A stretch of 64,000 bases of DNA from PALSA-612 sp963711315 (GTDB lineage: Bacteria; Actinomycetota; Thermoleophilia; Gaiellales; Gaiellaceae), in NCBI GenBank assembly GCA_963711315.1, contig CAVQDQ010000001.1, forward strand, positions 186,001-250,000, in the 5' to 3' direction. Within the stretch, counting starts at the first letter, position 1, and each line of letters opens with the position of its first letter. A program made the position numbers and the translations under genes. The notes under the pieces were generated by a model. That model searched no databases and had not been told where the DNA came from. It saw only the letters and a program-made list of their open reading frames with translations. Below, piece by piece: positions 52,533 to 60,182 of the stretch.

Positions 52533-52937
52533 TCAGGCGGGAACTTCGACCGTCGTCACGGGTAGCTCCGGAAAGCGCTCGGCGATTGTCTTCGCCGCGC
52601 CTTCCTCGAGCCACGAAGCGTCTTCGCCGGCACGCAGGACGACGACGATCTCGTCCGCCGGAAACGTCCGCAGCGCGTCTTCGACGGCGAGCAGCGGGTC
52701 GGGGTCGCCGGTTTCCGCCTCGACGTGCTCCGCCTGGGTTGCTGCCGCCTGAGCCACCTTCTGGGCGGTGCGCTCGGCTTCCGCCCGAGCATCGTCCTCG
52801 GCGTTCGTCAGCCACTGGAGCCGCGACTGCTTCACGGCTGGAGAGACGACCTTGATCTCGCCGACATCCCCGCCAAGTGCCTCGCGGAGCTCGCTGGGCA
52901 CATCGGAGACCGAGCTGAGGACGAGCGTGTTTCGCAC
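52533..52937 (-). CDS. Conserved small protein of unknown function, stress-promoter linked
   Basis: The product has 134 residues from GTG 52937 (VRNTLVLSSVSDVPSELREA), preceded by AGGAGG six bases away. Residues 1-45 and 85-134 form alternating strands and helices (EIVVVLRAGEDASWLEEGAA KTIAERFPELPVTTVEV, split here), like a small alpha/beta or USP-type fold. The middle (50-80) is a charged helix, LTNAEDDARAEAERTAQKVA. A SigB/F-type promoter match lies directly upstream at 52948-52972, so it is probably part of the stress regulon. Confidence 0.65.
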   Translation of the reverse strand: MRNTLVLSSVSDVPSELREALGGDVGEIKVVSPAVKQSRLQWLTNAEDDARAEAERTAQKVAQAAATQAEHVEAETGDPDPLLAVEDALRTFPADEIVVVLRAGEDASWLEEGAAKTIAERFPELPVTTVEVPA

Positions 52938-52947
52938 GACGGTCCTC

Positions 52948-52972
52948 CTACCCGTCACTCGCATGGAGAAAC
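52948..52972 (-). promoter_or_regulatory. SigB/F-type promoter before 52937
   Basis: On the minus strand GTTT (52972-52969), a 15-base spacer and GGGTAG (52953-52948) match the SigB/SigF consensus GTTT-N15-17-GGGTA. The minus-10 abuts the AGGAGG ribosome site, so transcription would start almost at the start codon. The short spacer makes this the least certain of the five exact matches. Confidence 0.5.
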
Positions 52973-53031
52973 GTGTCTACCCGGTGGGCCGTTGCAACGA
53001 ACGACGAGGATCGGACGGAAGACCGAGCGCG

Positions 53032-53391
53032 CTAGGCAGCCCGGATAGACGTCACGGAGCCTGGCTTGCCCGGCCCTTTGCATGCTTCGAGTGCGTCTTC
53101 GCGGCTGTCGCAGATGGGCGCGACAGACTCGAGGTCGAGGATGTCGAGCAGCCGCCACAACGGTCCGTCGTGCGGCGCCACGACGATCACTAGGATCCCT
53201 CGCCGCTCCGCCGTCTGCACCCACCGAAAGAGCGTTCTCACGCCGGCGCTGTCCACGAACCGCACCTGGGAGAGGTCGAGCACCACCGCGGACGATCCTC
53301 GAGCGGCGGCGAGGACGTCCTCGTCCCAGCGCTCGACCGTGTAGAGATCGAGCTCTCCGGTCATAGCGACGACACGTGGCGACTCTTCCAT
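53032..53391 (-). CDS. STAS-domain anti-sigma factor antagonist 1
   Basis: The product has 119 residues from ATG 53391. VVAMTGELDLYTVERW and VVLDLSQVRFVDSAGVRTLF (phosphorylatable Ser in DSAG) are RsbV/SpoIIAA signatures. Unphosphorylated antagonists bind the anti-sigma kinase and free the sigma factor. It is divergent from the SpoIIE-type phosphatase at 53515, which could dephosphorylate it. Longer open reading to 53709 overlaps the phosphatase and was rejected. Confidence 0.87.
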   Translation of the reverse strand: MEESPRVVAMTGELDLYTVERWDEDVLAAARGSSAVVLDLSQVRFVDSAGVRTLFRWVQTAERRGILVIVVAPHDGPLWRLLDILDLESVAPICDSREDALEACKGPGKPGSVTSIRAA

Positions 53392-53405
53392 GTGACAGAG
53401 GCCGC

Positions 53406-53431
53406 ATTCCCAGGCGTCCTGGTCTCCAAAC
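53406..53431 (-). promoter_or_regulatory. Possible SigB/F-type promoter before STAS 1
   Basis: On the minus strand GTTT (53431-53428), a 16-base spacer and GGGAAT (53411-53406) give one mismatch to GGGTAT. It lies 14 bases before ATG 53391, the same short distance seen for the other stress promoters in the island. Confidence 0.4.
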
Positions 53432-53483
53432 CGAAATCGGTGACGCTGAGCGGCTAACCTCTCGCCACGGATGTTGACCTGTG

Positions 53484-53509
53484 GTTTCACCGGCCTCTGG
53501 CTCGGGTAC
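53484..53509 (+). promoter_or_regulatory. SigB/F-type promoter before the SpoIIE-type phosphatase
   Basis: GTTT (53484-53487), a 16-base spacer and GGGTAC (53504-53509). The start codon GTG 53515 is only 5 bases further, so the message would be leaderless, or the true start may be a little downstream (TTG 53524). Confidence 0.6.
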
Positions 53510-53514
53510 CACAT

Positions 53515-56500
53515 GTGCTCGCGTTGACGAACGAGCACCCGACCCCCGGCGGGCATCGGTTGGCGGGCTGGCGCCGTTACGCATTGGCGCTGGCCGTAGC
53601 CGCACTCGGCGTCGGCGTTACGCAACTCTTTGCGGGCGAGATGTTCACGACGCCCCTCGTGGGCATGGTCGTCCTCGTTTCCGTCTTCCTCGGCATCGGT
53701 CCCGGGCACGCTGCGATCGCGGCGGCCTGGCTATTCCTTCTCCTGTACACGGAGCCGCGCTGGTCGTTGGCGATCGACGACAACGCGGTGGCCCGGCGGT
53801 GGGCCATCAGCCTCCTCGTGGCGCTCGGGCTCGTCTGGATCGGCTGGAGCCTTCAGCGCCTGCGCCGCAAGGAAGCGGAGCGGGCGATCGAGGCGGAGCG
53901 CGCGTCCGCAACCGCGAAGGACCTCCAGGAGCTGGCGACATCGTTGTCGGCCGCTACGACTCCGACCGAGGTCGCGCGCTCGCTTGTCACGCTGATGCCC
54001 GACCTGCTGGGTGCGATGGGAGGCTCCCTCGGGCTGATCGAGGGCGACGAGATCGTCATCGTGGATCCTGGCGCGACAGCACGCGCTGCGTTGCGACCGG
54101 GCCTGCGCCTACCGCTCACCACGCGCTCGCCGGTTGCCACAGCCGCTCGTACTGGCAAGCCGGCGTACGCCAACACTCCTCGCGAGTTTCGGCGAGTGTT
54201 TCCCGAAGGAGCGAAGCTCGTCCCCCATGCCGCCGCGTCGCTGGCCGTGCCGATTCGCGCGTCCGGTCGCGTCGTAGGAGCCATGGGCTTCCCGTTCGCG
54301 CAGCCACACGTCATCGATGAAGACATGATCGGAGTCGCCAACGTCGCCGCAGGTGCAGGTGGCCAGGCGCTCGAGCGGGCGCAGCTGCATGAGCTCGAGC
54401 AGTCCGCGCGTGTCTATGCGGAGCTCGCCGCCGATCGCACGCGGCTGCTGCAGGAGGTGGCCGAGCGCATGAGCGCGGCGGCGACGGCCGCAGAAGTGGC
54501 AGAGGCCATCTCCCAGCAGGCGATGGGAGCGCTGGCGGCGGACGGCGTGCTCGTCTACAGGCTCGACGCCGATCGCAATCAGTTGCGCTTGCTCGCCCAT
54601 GCCGGGGCTCCCGAAGAGGTCGTCGAGGCCAGGCGCCTGTTGCCGACCGGGACTCCTGGGTGCGTGACTGACGCGCTCGACTCGGGCGAGCCGGTCGCAC
54701 TGAAGACTCGGGCTCAGATCGTCGAGCGGTACGGCCCTTCCGAGCGCGGCCTCTTCGAGCCAGAGGAAGAGTCGATCTACTGCTTCCCGCTCATGGCGGG
54801 CTCGCGCAGGCTCGGAGTCGTGCAGTTCGTTTACAGGGCGCCGACGGCGCTCGACTCCGGCACGGTGGCCATCGCGGGCACGATCTTCCAGCAGGGCGCG
54901 GTCGCACTCGACCGAAGCCTCGGCTTCGAGGAAGAGCTCCTGACGCGGCGGCGCTCAGAGCGCCTCCTCGCCCTCACGGCCCGCCTGTCCGGCGCGTTGA
55001 CGTCCGGTGACGTCGCCGAGGCGTTCATCGACGCGGCACTGACGTCCGTCGGGGCCGACGCCGCTGCGCTCAGCGTCGTCGACCGTGAATCGGGGCAGAT
55101 GGCTCCGATCGCTTGGCGAGGCGTCCCGGACGAGGTGATCGAGGAGCGCGGTGTACCGCTTAGCGCCGACCGCCCCGGTGCAAAGGCGCTCCGCCGGAGG
55201 CAGCCGGCCTACTACCAGGATCTTGACGAGCTGGCCGCCGACTTCCCGGGCTCACACGATCGTGCGGAGGCAAGCGGCATGCGGACGTTCGCCTATCTGC
55301 CGCTATGGGCGGCCGGCTCCGCGATCGGCCTTGCCGTACTGGGCTGGCGGGAGCCCAACCAGCTCGCGCGCGACGACCGGCCCTTCCTGGAGTCGGTCGC
55401 GGCCCAGTCGGCACTCGCCCTCGACCGTGCGCGCCGCTACGAGACCGAGCGCGACATCGCGGAGACGCTGCAACGAAGCGTGCTGCCGGAGACCCTCCCC
55501 TCCATGGAGGGCCTGCGGGTGGCAGCGGTCTACCTTCCTGGCTCGACCGCGGTCGACGTCGGCGGCGACTGGTTCGACACCCTCACGCTGGCCGACGGCC
55601 GGATGGGCTTCGTGGTCGGTGACGTCGTCGGCAAGGGCGTGGAGGCAGCGGCGACGATGGCCCAGCTGCGAAACGGGATGCGGGCGCTGTGCCTGGACGA
55701 GAGGACGCCCGGCGAGACCGTCACGAAGCTCAATCTCCTCCTCGCGAGCTACACGGACGTCCCGTTTGCGACCCTGGGGTACGTCACGCTCGACCCGCGT
55801 TCGCTGGATGCGACGGTCACTTCCGCCGGCCATCCTCCACCGCTGGTCGTGGAGCCGGACGGCGAGATTCGCTACCTCGAGGGCGGCGGCGGCCTGCCGC
55901 TCGGCGCCGACCCGGAAGCGTCCTACACGGAGTGGCATACGACGCTCCAGCCGGGCGCCATCGTCGTGCTGTACACGGACGGCCTCGTCGAACGTCCCGA
56001 CCGGTCGATCGACGAAGGCCTCGACCTGCTCGCCGCCGCCGCCGCCGCGGCGGCGGCGCAGGAGCCGAACGCCTTCGTGAACACCGTCGTCGAGGAGTTG
56101 CTCGGCAAGGGGGCCCGCGGCGACGACGTGGCGCTGCTCGTGATCCGCCTGGACGCGGTTCCTCTACAGCCGCTCATGCTGACGTTGCCCGCCCAACCGG
56201 AGTCGCTGCAGAAGCTCCGCACCGAGCTCGCACAGTGGCTCGAGCACGCTGCGGTGCCGGACGTCGACGCCCGCGACGTGGTGCTCGCGAGTTGGGAAGC
56301 CGGCGCCAACGCGATCGAGCACGCGGATGCCCCGCCCGGCGCCACGTTCCGCCTGGACGCCGTGCTGACCGGCGATAGGGTCCGCGTGGAGGTGGCAGAT
56401 CACGGGCGATGGAAAGAGCCGCAGGCGCGCGATAACCGCGGTCTGGGCCTGCGCCTGATCGAGGGCCTGATGGCGTCGGTGGACGTGCAGCGCCGCGAGA

Positions 56501-56580
56501 CCGGCACGCGAATCGTGATGGAGCGTCCCCTGAGCCGGGAGCCGGCATGGAACCACGGGCCCAACTTTGAGCAGGGTTAA
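53515..56580 (+). CDS. Membrane multi-GAF PP2C (SpoIIE-type) phosphatase with C-terminal HATPase
   Basis: The product has 1021 residues. Three N-terminal membrane segments (about 22-112, DUF4118-like), three GAF-like sensor domains (about 130-650), a PP2C/SpoIIE domain (about 665-875: VDVGGDWFDTL, GDVVGKGVEAAATMAQLRNG, SAGHPPPLVV, LYTDGLVERP, RGDDVALLVIRL) and an RsbW-like HATPase (about 885-1010: ASWEAGANAIEHADA, VADHGRWKEPQ, GLGLRLIEGLM). It is a sensor that dephosphorylates STAS antagonists and may also bind or phosphorylate them. A SigB/F promoter precedes it, and the STAS gene at 56567 overlaps its end. Confidence 0.88.
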   Translation: MLALTNEHPTPGGHRLAGWRRYALALAVAALGVGVTQLFAGEMFTTPLVGMVVLVSVFLGIGPGHAAIAAAWLFLLLYTEPRWSLAIDDNAVARRWAISLLVALGLVWIGWSLQRLRRKEAERAIEAERASATAKDLQELATSLSAATTPTEVARSLVTLMPDLLGAMGGSLGLIEGDEIVIVDPGATARAALRPGLRLPLTTRSPVATAARTGKPAYANTPREFRRVFPEGAKLVPHAAASLAVPIRASGRVVGAMGFPFAQPHVIDEDMIGVANVAAGAGGQALERAQLHELEQSARVYAELAADRTRLLQEVAERMSAAATAAEVAEAISQQAMGALAADGVLVYRLDADRNQLRLLAHAGAPEEVVEARRLLPTGTPGCVTDALDSGEPVALKTRAQIVERYGPSERGLFEPEEESIYCFPLMAGSRRLGVVQFVYRAPTALDSGTVAIAGTIFQQGAVALDRSLGFEEELLTRRRSERLLALTARLSGALTSGDVAEAFIDAALTSVGADAAALSVVDRESGQMAPIAWRGVPDEVIEERGVPLSADRPGAKALRRRQPAYYQDLDELAADFPGSHDRAEASGMRTFAYLPLWAAGSAIGLAVLGWREPNQLARDDRPFLESVAAQSALALDRARRYETERDIAETLQRSVLPETLPSMEGLRVAAVYLPGSTAVDVGGDWFDTLTLADGRMGFVVGDVVGKGVEAAATMAQLRNGMRALCLDERTPGETVTKLNLLLASYTDVPFATLGYVTLDPRSLDATVTSAGHPPPLVVEPDGEIRYLEGGGGLPLGADPEASYTEWHTTLQPGAIVVLYTDGLVERPDRSIDEGLDLLAAAAAAAAAQEPNAFVNTVVEELLGKGARGDDVALLVIRLDAVPLQPLMLTLPAQPESLQKLRTELAQWLEHAAVPDVDARDVVLASWEAGANAIEHADAPPGATFRLDAVLTGDRVRVEVADHGRWKEPQARDNRGLGLRLIEGLMASVDVQRRETGTRIVMERPLSREPAWNHGPNFEQG

Positions 56581-56908
56581 CCTGAGGACCGACGAGGTAC
56601 GGGGCGTGTCCGTCGCGCACCTGGAGGGGCGCGTCGACAAGCTCGCCGTCGAGCAGGCGCGAACGCAGCTCGATCCGCTCGCCGCCGCCGGCAAGCTCGT
56701 GATCGACCTCGACCGTGTGTCGTTCATCGACAGCGCCGGGCTGCACGCCCTCTTCGGCCTGGGGCGCGTCGCAGCCACGCACGGGGGCGGCCTCGCGCTC
56801 TCGGTGCCCTCGACCTCGCCGGTCGCGCGCGCGATCGCGATCGTGCGCCTCGCCGACACGATGCCCGTGTGCGAGTCCGTCGAGGCTGCGGCAACAGCAC
56901 TGGCTTAG
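56567..56908 (+). CDS. STAS-domain anti-sigma factor antagonist 2
   Basis: The product has 113 residues from TTG 56567, overlapping the phosphatase gene by 14 bases. GVSVAHLEGRVDKLAVEQAR and LVIDLDRVSFIDSAGLHALF (DSAG serine) identify the STAS domain. Translational coupling to the phosphatase suggests that it is its direct substrate. Confidence 0.88.
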   Translation: MSRVNLRTDEVRGVSVAHLEGRVDKLAVEQARTQLDPLAAAGKLVIDLDRVSFIDSAGLHALFGLGRVAATHGGGLALSVPSTSPVARAIAIVRLADTMPVCESVEAAATALA

Positions 56909-56935
56909 GTTTCGGTCTTCGACCCCTCGGGGTAG
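56909..56935 (+). promoter_or_regulatory. SigB/F-type promoter before the small basic protein
   Basis: GTTT (56909-56912), a 17-base spacer and GGGTAG (56930-56935). The start would be near 56942, giving a leader of about 25 bases with an AGGGGG ribosome site before ATG 56967. The promoter begins immediately after the stop of STAS 2. Confidence 0.6.
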
Positions 56936-56966
56936 TGATCGACCCGGACCGAAAAGGGGGTCGAAG
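56910..56966 (+). repeat. Two interlocked inverted repeats over promoter and ribosome site
   Basis: TTTCGGTC (56910-56917) matches GACCGAAA (56947-56954). CTTCGACCCC (56917-56926) matches GGGGTCGAAG (56957-56966). The two pairings cross, so in RNA they would be a pseudoknot or exclude each other; the second covers the AGGGGG ribosome site and ends at the start codon. In DNA they could be operator half-sites. Confidence 0.6.
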
Positions 56967-57305
56967 ATGCCACCACGTGGAGTGAAGAAGGGCACCAAGC
57001 GAGCACGGCAGTACGAGCACATCAAGGACTCGCTGAAGGGCCGTGGCGCGAAGCGCGCAGAAGAGATCGCTGCGCGGACCGTCAACAAGGAGCGCGCACG
57101 CCGTGGGGAGGCGAAGACGTCCTCACCGCTGTCGCGCAAGGACATTTCCTCAGGGCGGCGAGGCGGCCTGCGAGCGAACCGCCGCTCGCCGCGCGGCCGG
57201 ACCAGGGAGCAGCTTTACGAGGAGGCCAAGCGCCTCGGCGTCAAGGGTCGCTCGAGGATGAACAAGGCGCAGCTCGCGAGGGCCGTCTCGCGCAAGCGTA
57301 GTTGA
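56967..57305 (+). CDS. Small basic protein, KGTKRxRQYEHIKDS family (plasmid-stabilisation-like)
   Basis: The product has 112 residues, rich in Lys and Arg. MPPRGVKKGTKRARQYEHIK DSLKGRGAKRAEEIAARTVN (split here) is a widespread N-terminus in stress-linked small proteins, often annotated as plasmid stabilisation protein. The C-terminus (REQLYEEAKRLGVKGRSRMN KAQLARAV, split here) looks like a SAP/Rho-N helix-extended-helix nucleic-acid-binding motif. It is probably a DNA- or RNA-associated protein. The stress-type promoter upstream supports expression with the SigB/F regulon. Confidence 0.75.
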   Translation: MPPRGVKKGTKRARQYEHIKDSLKGRGAKRAEEIAARTVNKERARRGEAKTSSPLSRKDISSGRRGGLRANRRSPRGRTREQLYEEAKRLGVKGRSRMNKAQLARAVSRKRS

Positions 57306-57331
57306 GAGAGCGCTCCGTTCGTGCGGCGGAG

Positions 57332-57358
57332 GTTTCGTTGCCCCGCACGAGCGGGTAC
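57332..57358 (+). promoter_or_regulatory. SigB/F-type promoter of the sigma operon
   Basis: GTTT (57332-57335), a 17-base spacer and GGGTAC (57353-57358), followed after 13 bases by ATG 57372. It precedes STAS 3, the degenerate RsbW-like gene, the sigma factor and RsbW, so the sigma factor would drive its own operon. Confidence 0.65.
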
Positions 57359-57371
57359 AACACGTTTCCTA

Positions 57372-57782
57372 ATGGGCGGAGATGTCGGGCGGGACAACTC
57401 GCAAGCCTCGGATGAGGCCGCGTTCGGAGTGGAAGTGACGAGCGCAATCGGCGGCAACGCCGTGGTCGCCGTGCGAGGCGAGGCAGACCTGCACACCGCG
57501 CAGGAGCTACGAGCGGCGATCAACGACGCGATCGACGGCGGCGCAACGTCGCTCGTCGTCGATCTCAGCGAGACGACCTTCATCGATTCGATGACTCTCG
57601 GCGTGCTCCTGGGCGCGGTCAAGCGCCTCCGTCCCGTCGGCGGCCACGTCAGCGTCGTGTGCACCGACGCGAACATCCGCCGCATCTTCGAGATCACGCT
57701 CCTCGATCGCGTGTTCACGCTATACCGGAGCCGTGAGACTGCGCTCGAAGCCGAGGTGCCCGGAGGCGCGGGGAGAGCTTGA
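57372..57782 (+). CDS. STAS-domain anti-sigma factor antagonist 3
   Basis: The product has 136 residues from ATG 57372. VVAVRGEADLHTAQELRAAI and LVVDLSETTFIDSMTLGVLL (FIDSMTLG serine) are the STAS strand-helix signature. NIRRIFEITLLDRVFTLYRS is the C-terminal helix. It is the first gene of the sigma operon and overlaps the next start as TTGA. It is the classical RsbV position. Confidence 0.9.
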   Translation: MGGDVGRDNSQASDEAAFGVEVTSAIGGNAVVAVRGEADLHTAQELRAAINDAIDGGATSLVVDLSETTFIDSMTLGVLLGAVKRLRPVGGHVSVVCTDANIRRIFEITLLDRVFTLYRSRETALEAEVPGGAGRA

Positions 57783-58159
57783 GCGGCACGGAGGTAAGCG
57801 ACCCGGTAGATCGCGTGATCGTCGAATTCCCCGCGACCGCGGGCTATCGCGCCGTTGGGCGGCTCGTGCTCGGCGGCCTGTCGTCTCGTTTCGAGCTGCC
57901 CATCGACCGGGTCGACGACCTGTTGCTCGCCCTCGAGAGCCTCATCGCCCAGGAGCTTGCCGCAGAGACGGTGACGATGGACGTCACAGCGGCGCCGGAG
58001 GGCTTGCGTGCGCGAGTCGGCCCGTTCGTGGGCTCGCAGGTCGACGACCCCGCTGTGGCGCGCGTCCTGGCACCACTCGTAGACGACGTGTCCGAGCAGA
58101 ACGAGCCGGACGGGTCCTGGGTTGAGCTGGGAGTCTCCGCCGACCGCTCGGCTGGATGA
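57779..58159 (+). CDS. Degenerate RsbW-like (HATPase-fold) protein
   Basis: The product has 126 residues from TTG 57779. DRVIVEFPATAGYRAVGRLV and LPIDRVDDLLLALESLIAQE align with the first half of RsbW-type kinases. The Asn of the N-box is absent (LALESLIAQEL instead of a form like TEVCGNAVQHA in the neighbour at 58917). The glycine-rich ATP lid is also missing. It probably cannot phosphorylate; it may bind the sigma factor or an antagonist as a regulatory partner. It is coupled to STAS 3 and to the sigma factor gene by 4-base overlaps. Confidence 0.65.
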   Translation: MSGTEVSDPVDRVIVEFPATAGYRAVGRLVLGGLSSRFELPIDRVDDLLLALESLIAQELAAETVTMDVTAAPEGLRARVGPFVGSQVDDPAVARVLAPLVDDVSEQNEPDGSWVELGVSADRSAG

Positions 58160-58920
58160 CGACGATGGCCACCGAACCAGCATTCCTGCGGCTGCTAGAG
58201 GCGTACCGCGCCGGCGATGAGTCCGCGCGCGACCAGATCGTCGAGCAGTTCATGCCGCTCGTGCGGAAGATCGCCTCCCGTTATGCCGGTCGCGGCGAGC
58301 CGATGGAGGATCTCGTGCAGGTCGGCTCCATCGGGCTCGTACTCGCGATCGAGCGTTTCGACGTCGAGCGGGGAGTGAAGTTCACGACGTACGCGGTGCC
58401 GACGATCGTCGGGGAGATCCAGCGCCACTTCCGCGACCGTGCGTGGGCGATACACGTCCCGCGTCGCATGAAGGAGCTGAGCCTCAAGCTCGCCCGGACG
58501 ATCGAGGCGGCCACGGCCGATCTCGGCCGCGCGCCGACGATCGCGGAGCTAGCCGCGGAGTCAGGGCTCGAGGAGGAGGAGGTCGTGGAGGCGCTGGAGA
58601 CGTACAACGCGTATTCGACGCGGTCGCTCTCCCAGCCGCTAGGCGTCGGTGAGTCCGACGAGGGAACCGTCGAGGACCTGTTCGGCGCGCCCGAGGCGGG
58701 CTACGAGGAGGTGGAGCACGGCGTGCTGCTGGAGTCCGGGCTCGCGGCGCTCGACGAGCGGGAGCGCGCCATTGTCGAGCTCCGGTTTTTCGAAGGCCTG
58801 ACACAGTCTGAGATTGCTGCCCGCGTCGGCATCTCGCAGATGCACGTCTCGCGGTTGCTGCGCCGCTCGCTGGCCGTCATGCGCGGCCGCCTCGACACCG
58901 TTGCGGAGCGAGAGCCGTGA
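58156..58920 (+). CDS. RNA polymerase sigma factor, SigB/SigF/SigG type
   Basis: The product has 254 residues. Region 2 contains QFMPLVRKIASRYAGRGEPM EDLVQVGSIGLVLAIERFD (split here) and FTTYAVPTIVGEIQRHFRD. RAWAIHVPRRMKEL precedes region 3 (LGRAPTIAELAAESGLEEEE), and region 4 is ALDERERAIVELRFFEGLTQ SEIAARVGISQMHVSRLLRR (split here). This is the group 3 stress/sporulation sigma type controlled by RsbV/RsbW partner switching. Its predicted sites (GTTT-N15-17-GGGTA) recur across the island. Confidence 0.93.
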   Translation: MTTMATEPAFLRLLEAYRAGDESARDQIVEQFMPLVRKIASRYAGRGEPMEDLVQVGSIGLVLAIERFDVERGVKFTTYAVPTIVGEIQRHFRDRAWAIHVPRRMKELSLKLARTIEAATADLGRAPTIAELAAESGLEEEEVVEALETYNAYSTRSLSQPLGVGESDEGTVEDLFGAPEAGYEEVEHGVLLESGLAALDERERAIVELRFFEGLTQSEIAARVGISQMHVSRLLRRSLAVMRGRLDTVAEREP

Positions 58921-59333
58921 GCGAAACGGTCCGACTGACCATTCCGGCCAAGGCCGAGTACCTGGTCCTGGCGAGGCTCGTGCTCACGGGCATCGCGATG
59001 GAGGTCTCGATGAGCGAGGTTGCGCTTGCCGATCTCAAGCTTGCGGTCACCGAGGTTTGCGGCAACGCCGTCCAGCACGCGTACACGGACGACCCCGGCG
59101 TTGTACGCGTCGTGTTCGAGGTCGAGCCAGATGCGATCGAGGTGTCCGTGGTGGACGAGGGCGCCGGCGCCGGCTTTGCAGACATCGACGAGTCGGTTCT
59201 CAGCGACGGGCCCGTCGAGAGCGGGATGGGCCTCGCCATCGTGAGGGCCGTGATGGACGATGTGACGATCGACGAGGATCCTGCGGCGCGCGGCACGATC
59301 GTCCGCATGCGCAAGAGCCTCGCGGCAGCCTAG
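58917..59333 (+). CDS. rsbW: Anti-sigma factor serine kinase (RsbW-like)
   Basis: The product has 138 residues from GTG 58917. VRLTIPAKAEYLVLARLVLT, AVTEVCGNAVQHAYTDDPGV (N-box), VVDEGAGAGFADI (G1 box) and ESGMGLAIVRAVMDDV (G2 box) give a complete GHKL ATPase. It would hold the sigma factor inactive and phosphorylate STAS antagonists. It is coupled to the sigma gene by GTGA and meets the convergent STAS 4 gene at its stop. Confidence 0.92.
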   Translation: MSETVRLTIPAKAEYLVLARLVLTGIAMEVSMSEVALADLKLAVTEVCGNAVQHAYTDDPGVVRVVFEVEPDAIEVSVVDEGAGAGFADIDESVLSDGPVESGMGLAIVRAVMDDVTIDEDPAARGTIVRMRKSLAAA

Positions 59334-59671
59334 CGGGCCCCGTCGAGGGCGGCCTCCCGGCTCGGCCAGACGTCGATCGCAGACACGAGCCCGGTGATCT
59401 CGAAGATGCGCCGCGCCGTGTTGTCGGGCAGAACGGTGCGTAGCTCGCCGCTTCCCTCGCGCACTCGCCGGAGCAGTCCGACGATGGCGCCGAGCACTGT
59501 CGAATCGAGGAAGGTCACGGCCGAGAGGTCGAGGACGATGACCACCGGCGTGCTCTCCAGCACCGTGTGAAAAGCCTCGCGCAGCTCGGGCGCGTCGAAT
59601 GCGTCGAGCTCGCCCGAGAGCGTAATTACCGCCCCGCCCGCGAACGACTCGATACGCGGCGTCGCAGGCAC
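59330..59671 (-). CDS. STAS-domain anti-sigma factor antagonist 4
   Basis: The product has 113 residues. AVITLSGELDAFDAPELREA and IVLDLSAVTFLDSTVLGAIV (DSTVLG) are STAS signatures; RRIFEITGLVSAIDVWPSRE is the end helix and resembles STAS 3. It is convergent with rsbW, sharing four bases at the stops. No exact stress promoter is seen in front of it. Confidence 0.88.
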   Translation of the reverse strand: MPATPRIESFAGGAVITLSGELDAFDAPELREAFHTVLESTPVVIVLDLSAVTFLDSTVLGAIVGLLRRVREGSGELRTVLPDNTARRIFEITGLVSAIDVWPSREAALDGAR

Positions 59672-59695
59672 CCCCGCATCATCGCGGAAGTCATG

Positions 59696-59727
59696 CCGGG
59701 GCCGCCGCGCGATCTTGGCGGCCCCGG
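59696..59727. terminator. Strong hairpin between 59735 and 59671
   Basis: CCGGGGCCGCC (59696-59706) pairs with GGCGGCCCCGG (59717-59727), 11 bp, with a 10-base loop. It lies 7 bases past the DUF6458 stop in the direction of that gene, and before STAS 4, so it probably separates the two transcription units. Confidence 0.75.
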
Positions 59728-59734
59728 CCTGTGT

Positions 59735-59968
59735 TCAGCGTTCGATGATTCGCTCGGTGGGGCCGTCGCGGACCACGGTCTCGCGACGGAAGCCGCCGAA
59801 GCCACCCCAGCTCGACCAGAACATCAACGAGATGAGGCCGCCGGCCAGACCGACGACCATGAGGATCACGCCGACCGTGCTCAGATCGACGTTCGAGACG
59901 TTGTCGGTCACGGCCCAGGTGAGGATCGCACCGACGGCGATGAGTATGAGGCTGACGCCAATTCCCAT
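59735..59968 (-). CDS. DUF6458-type small membrane protein
   Basis: The product has 77 residues with AGGAGG before ATG 59968. Two membrane helices: SLILIAVGAILTWAVTDNVS and VDLSTVGVILMVVGLAGGLI. The tail is WGGFGGFRRETVVRDGPTER IIER (split here). This is the common short actinobacterial family whose helices flank a D-L-x-x-x-G motif. Function is unknown. A weaker stress-promoter-like match (GTGT-N16-GGGTAA) is found at 60012-60037 on the same strand. Confidence 0.8.
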   Translation of the reverse strand: MGIGVSLILIAVGAILTWAVTDNVSNVDLSTVGVILMVVGLAGGLISLMFWSSWGGFGGFRRETVVRDGPTERIIER

Positions 59969-60182
59969 GTGAACCTCCTGCTTCGTTCGATCGGATGCTG
60001 CGGCGTTCTGGTTACCCGGGCCGTCGCGCTTCTACACACCCCAGGGTGTTTCGGATGCGGCGAGCAGGGCTAGAACCCGCTTCGACTCAGGCGCGGGAAG
60101 TCGTTGCCTGAACGATGGGACGGGATCCGGCCGCCTGACGTCGCCCTCCGCGTCGGCGGCCGGCTCGGCCCCCGACCGCGCG

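Noticed and set aside
56885..56966. Intrinsic terminator after STAS 2
   Set aside because: The inverted repeats cross each other, have no T run and overlap a stress promoter and the next ribosome site, so a regulatory role fits better.
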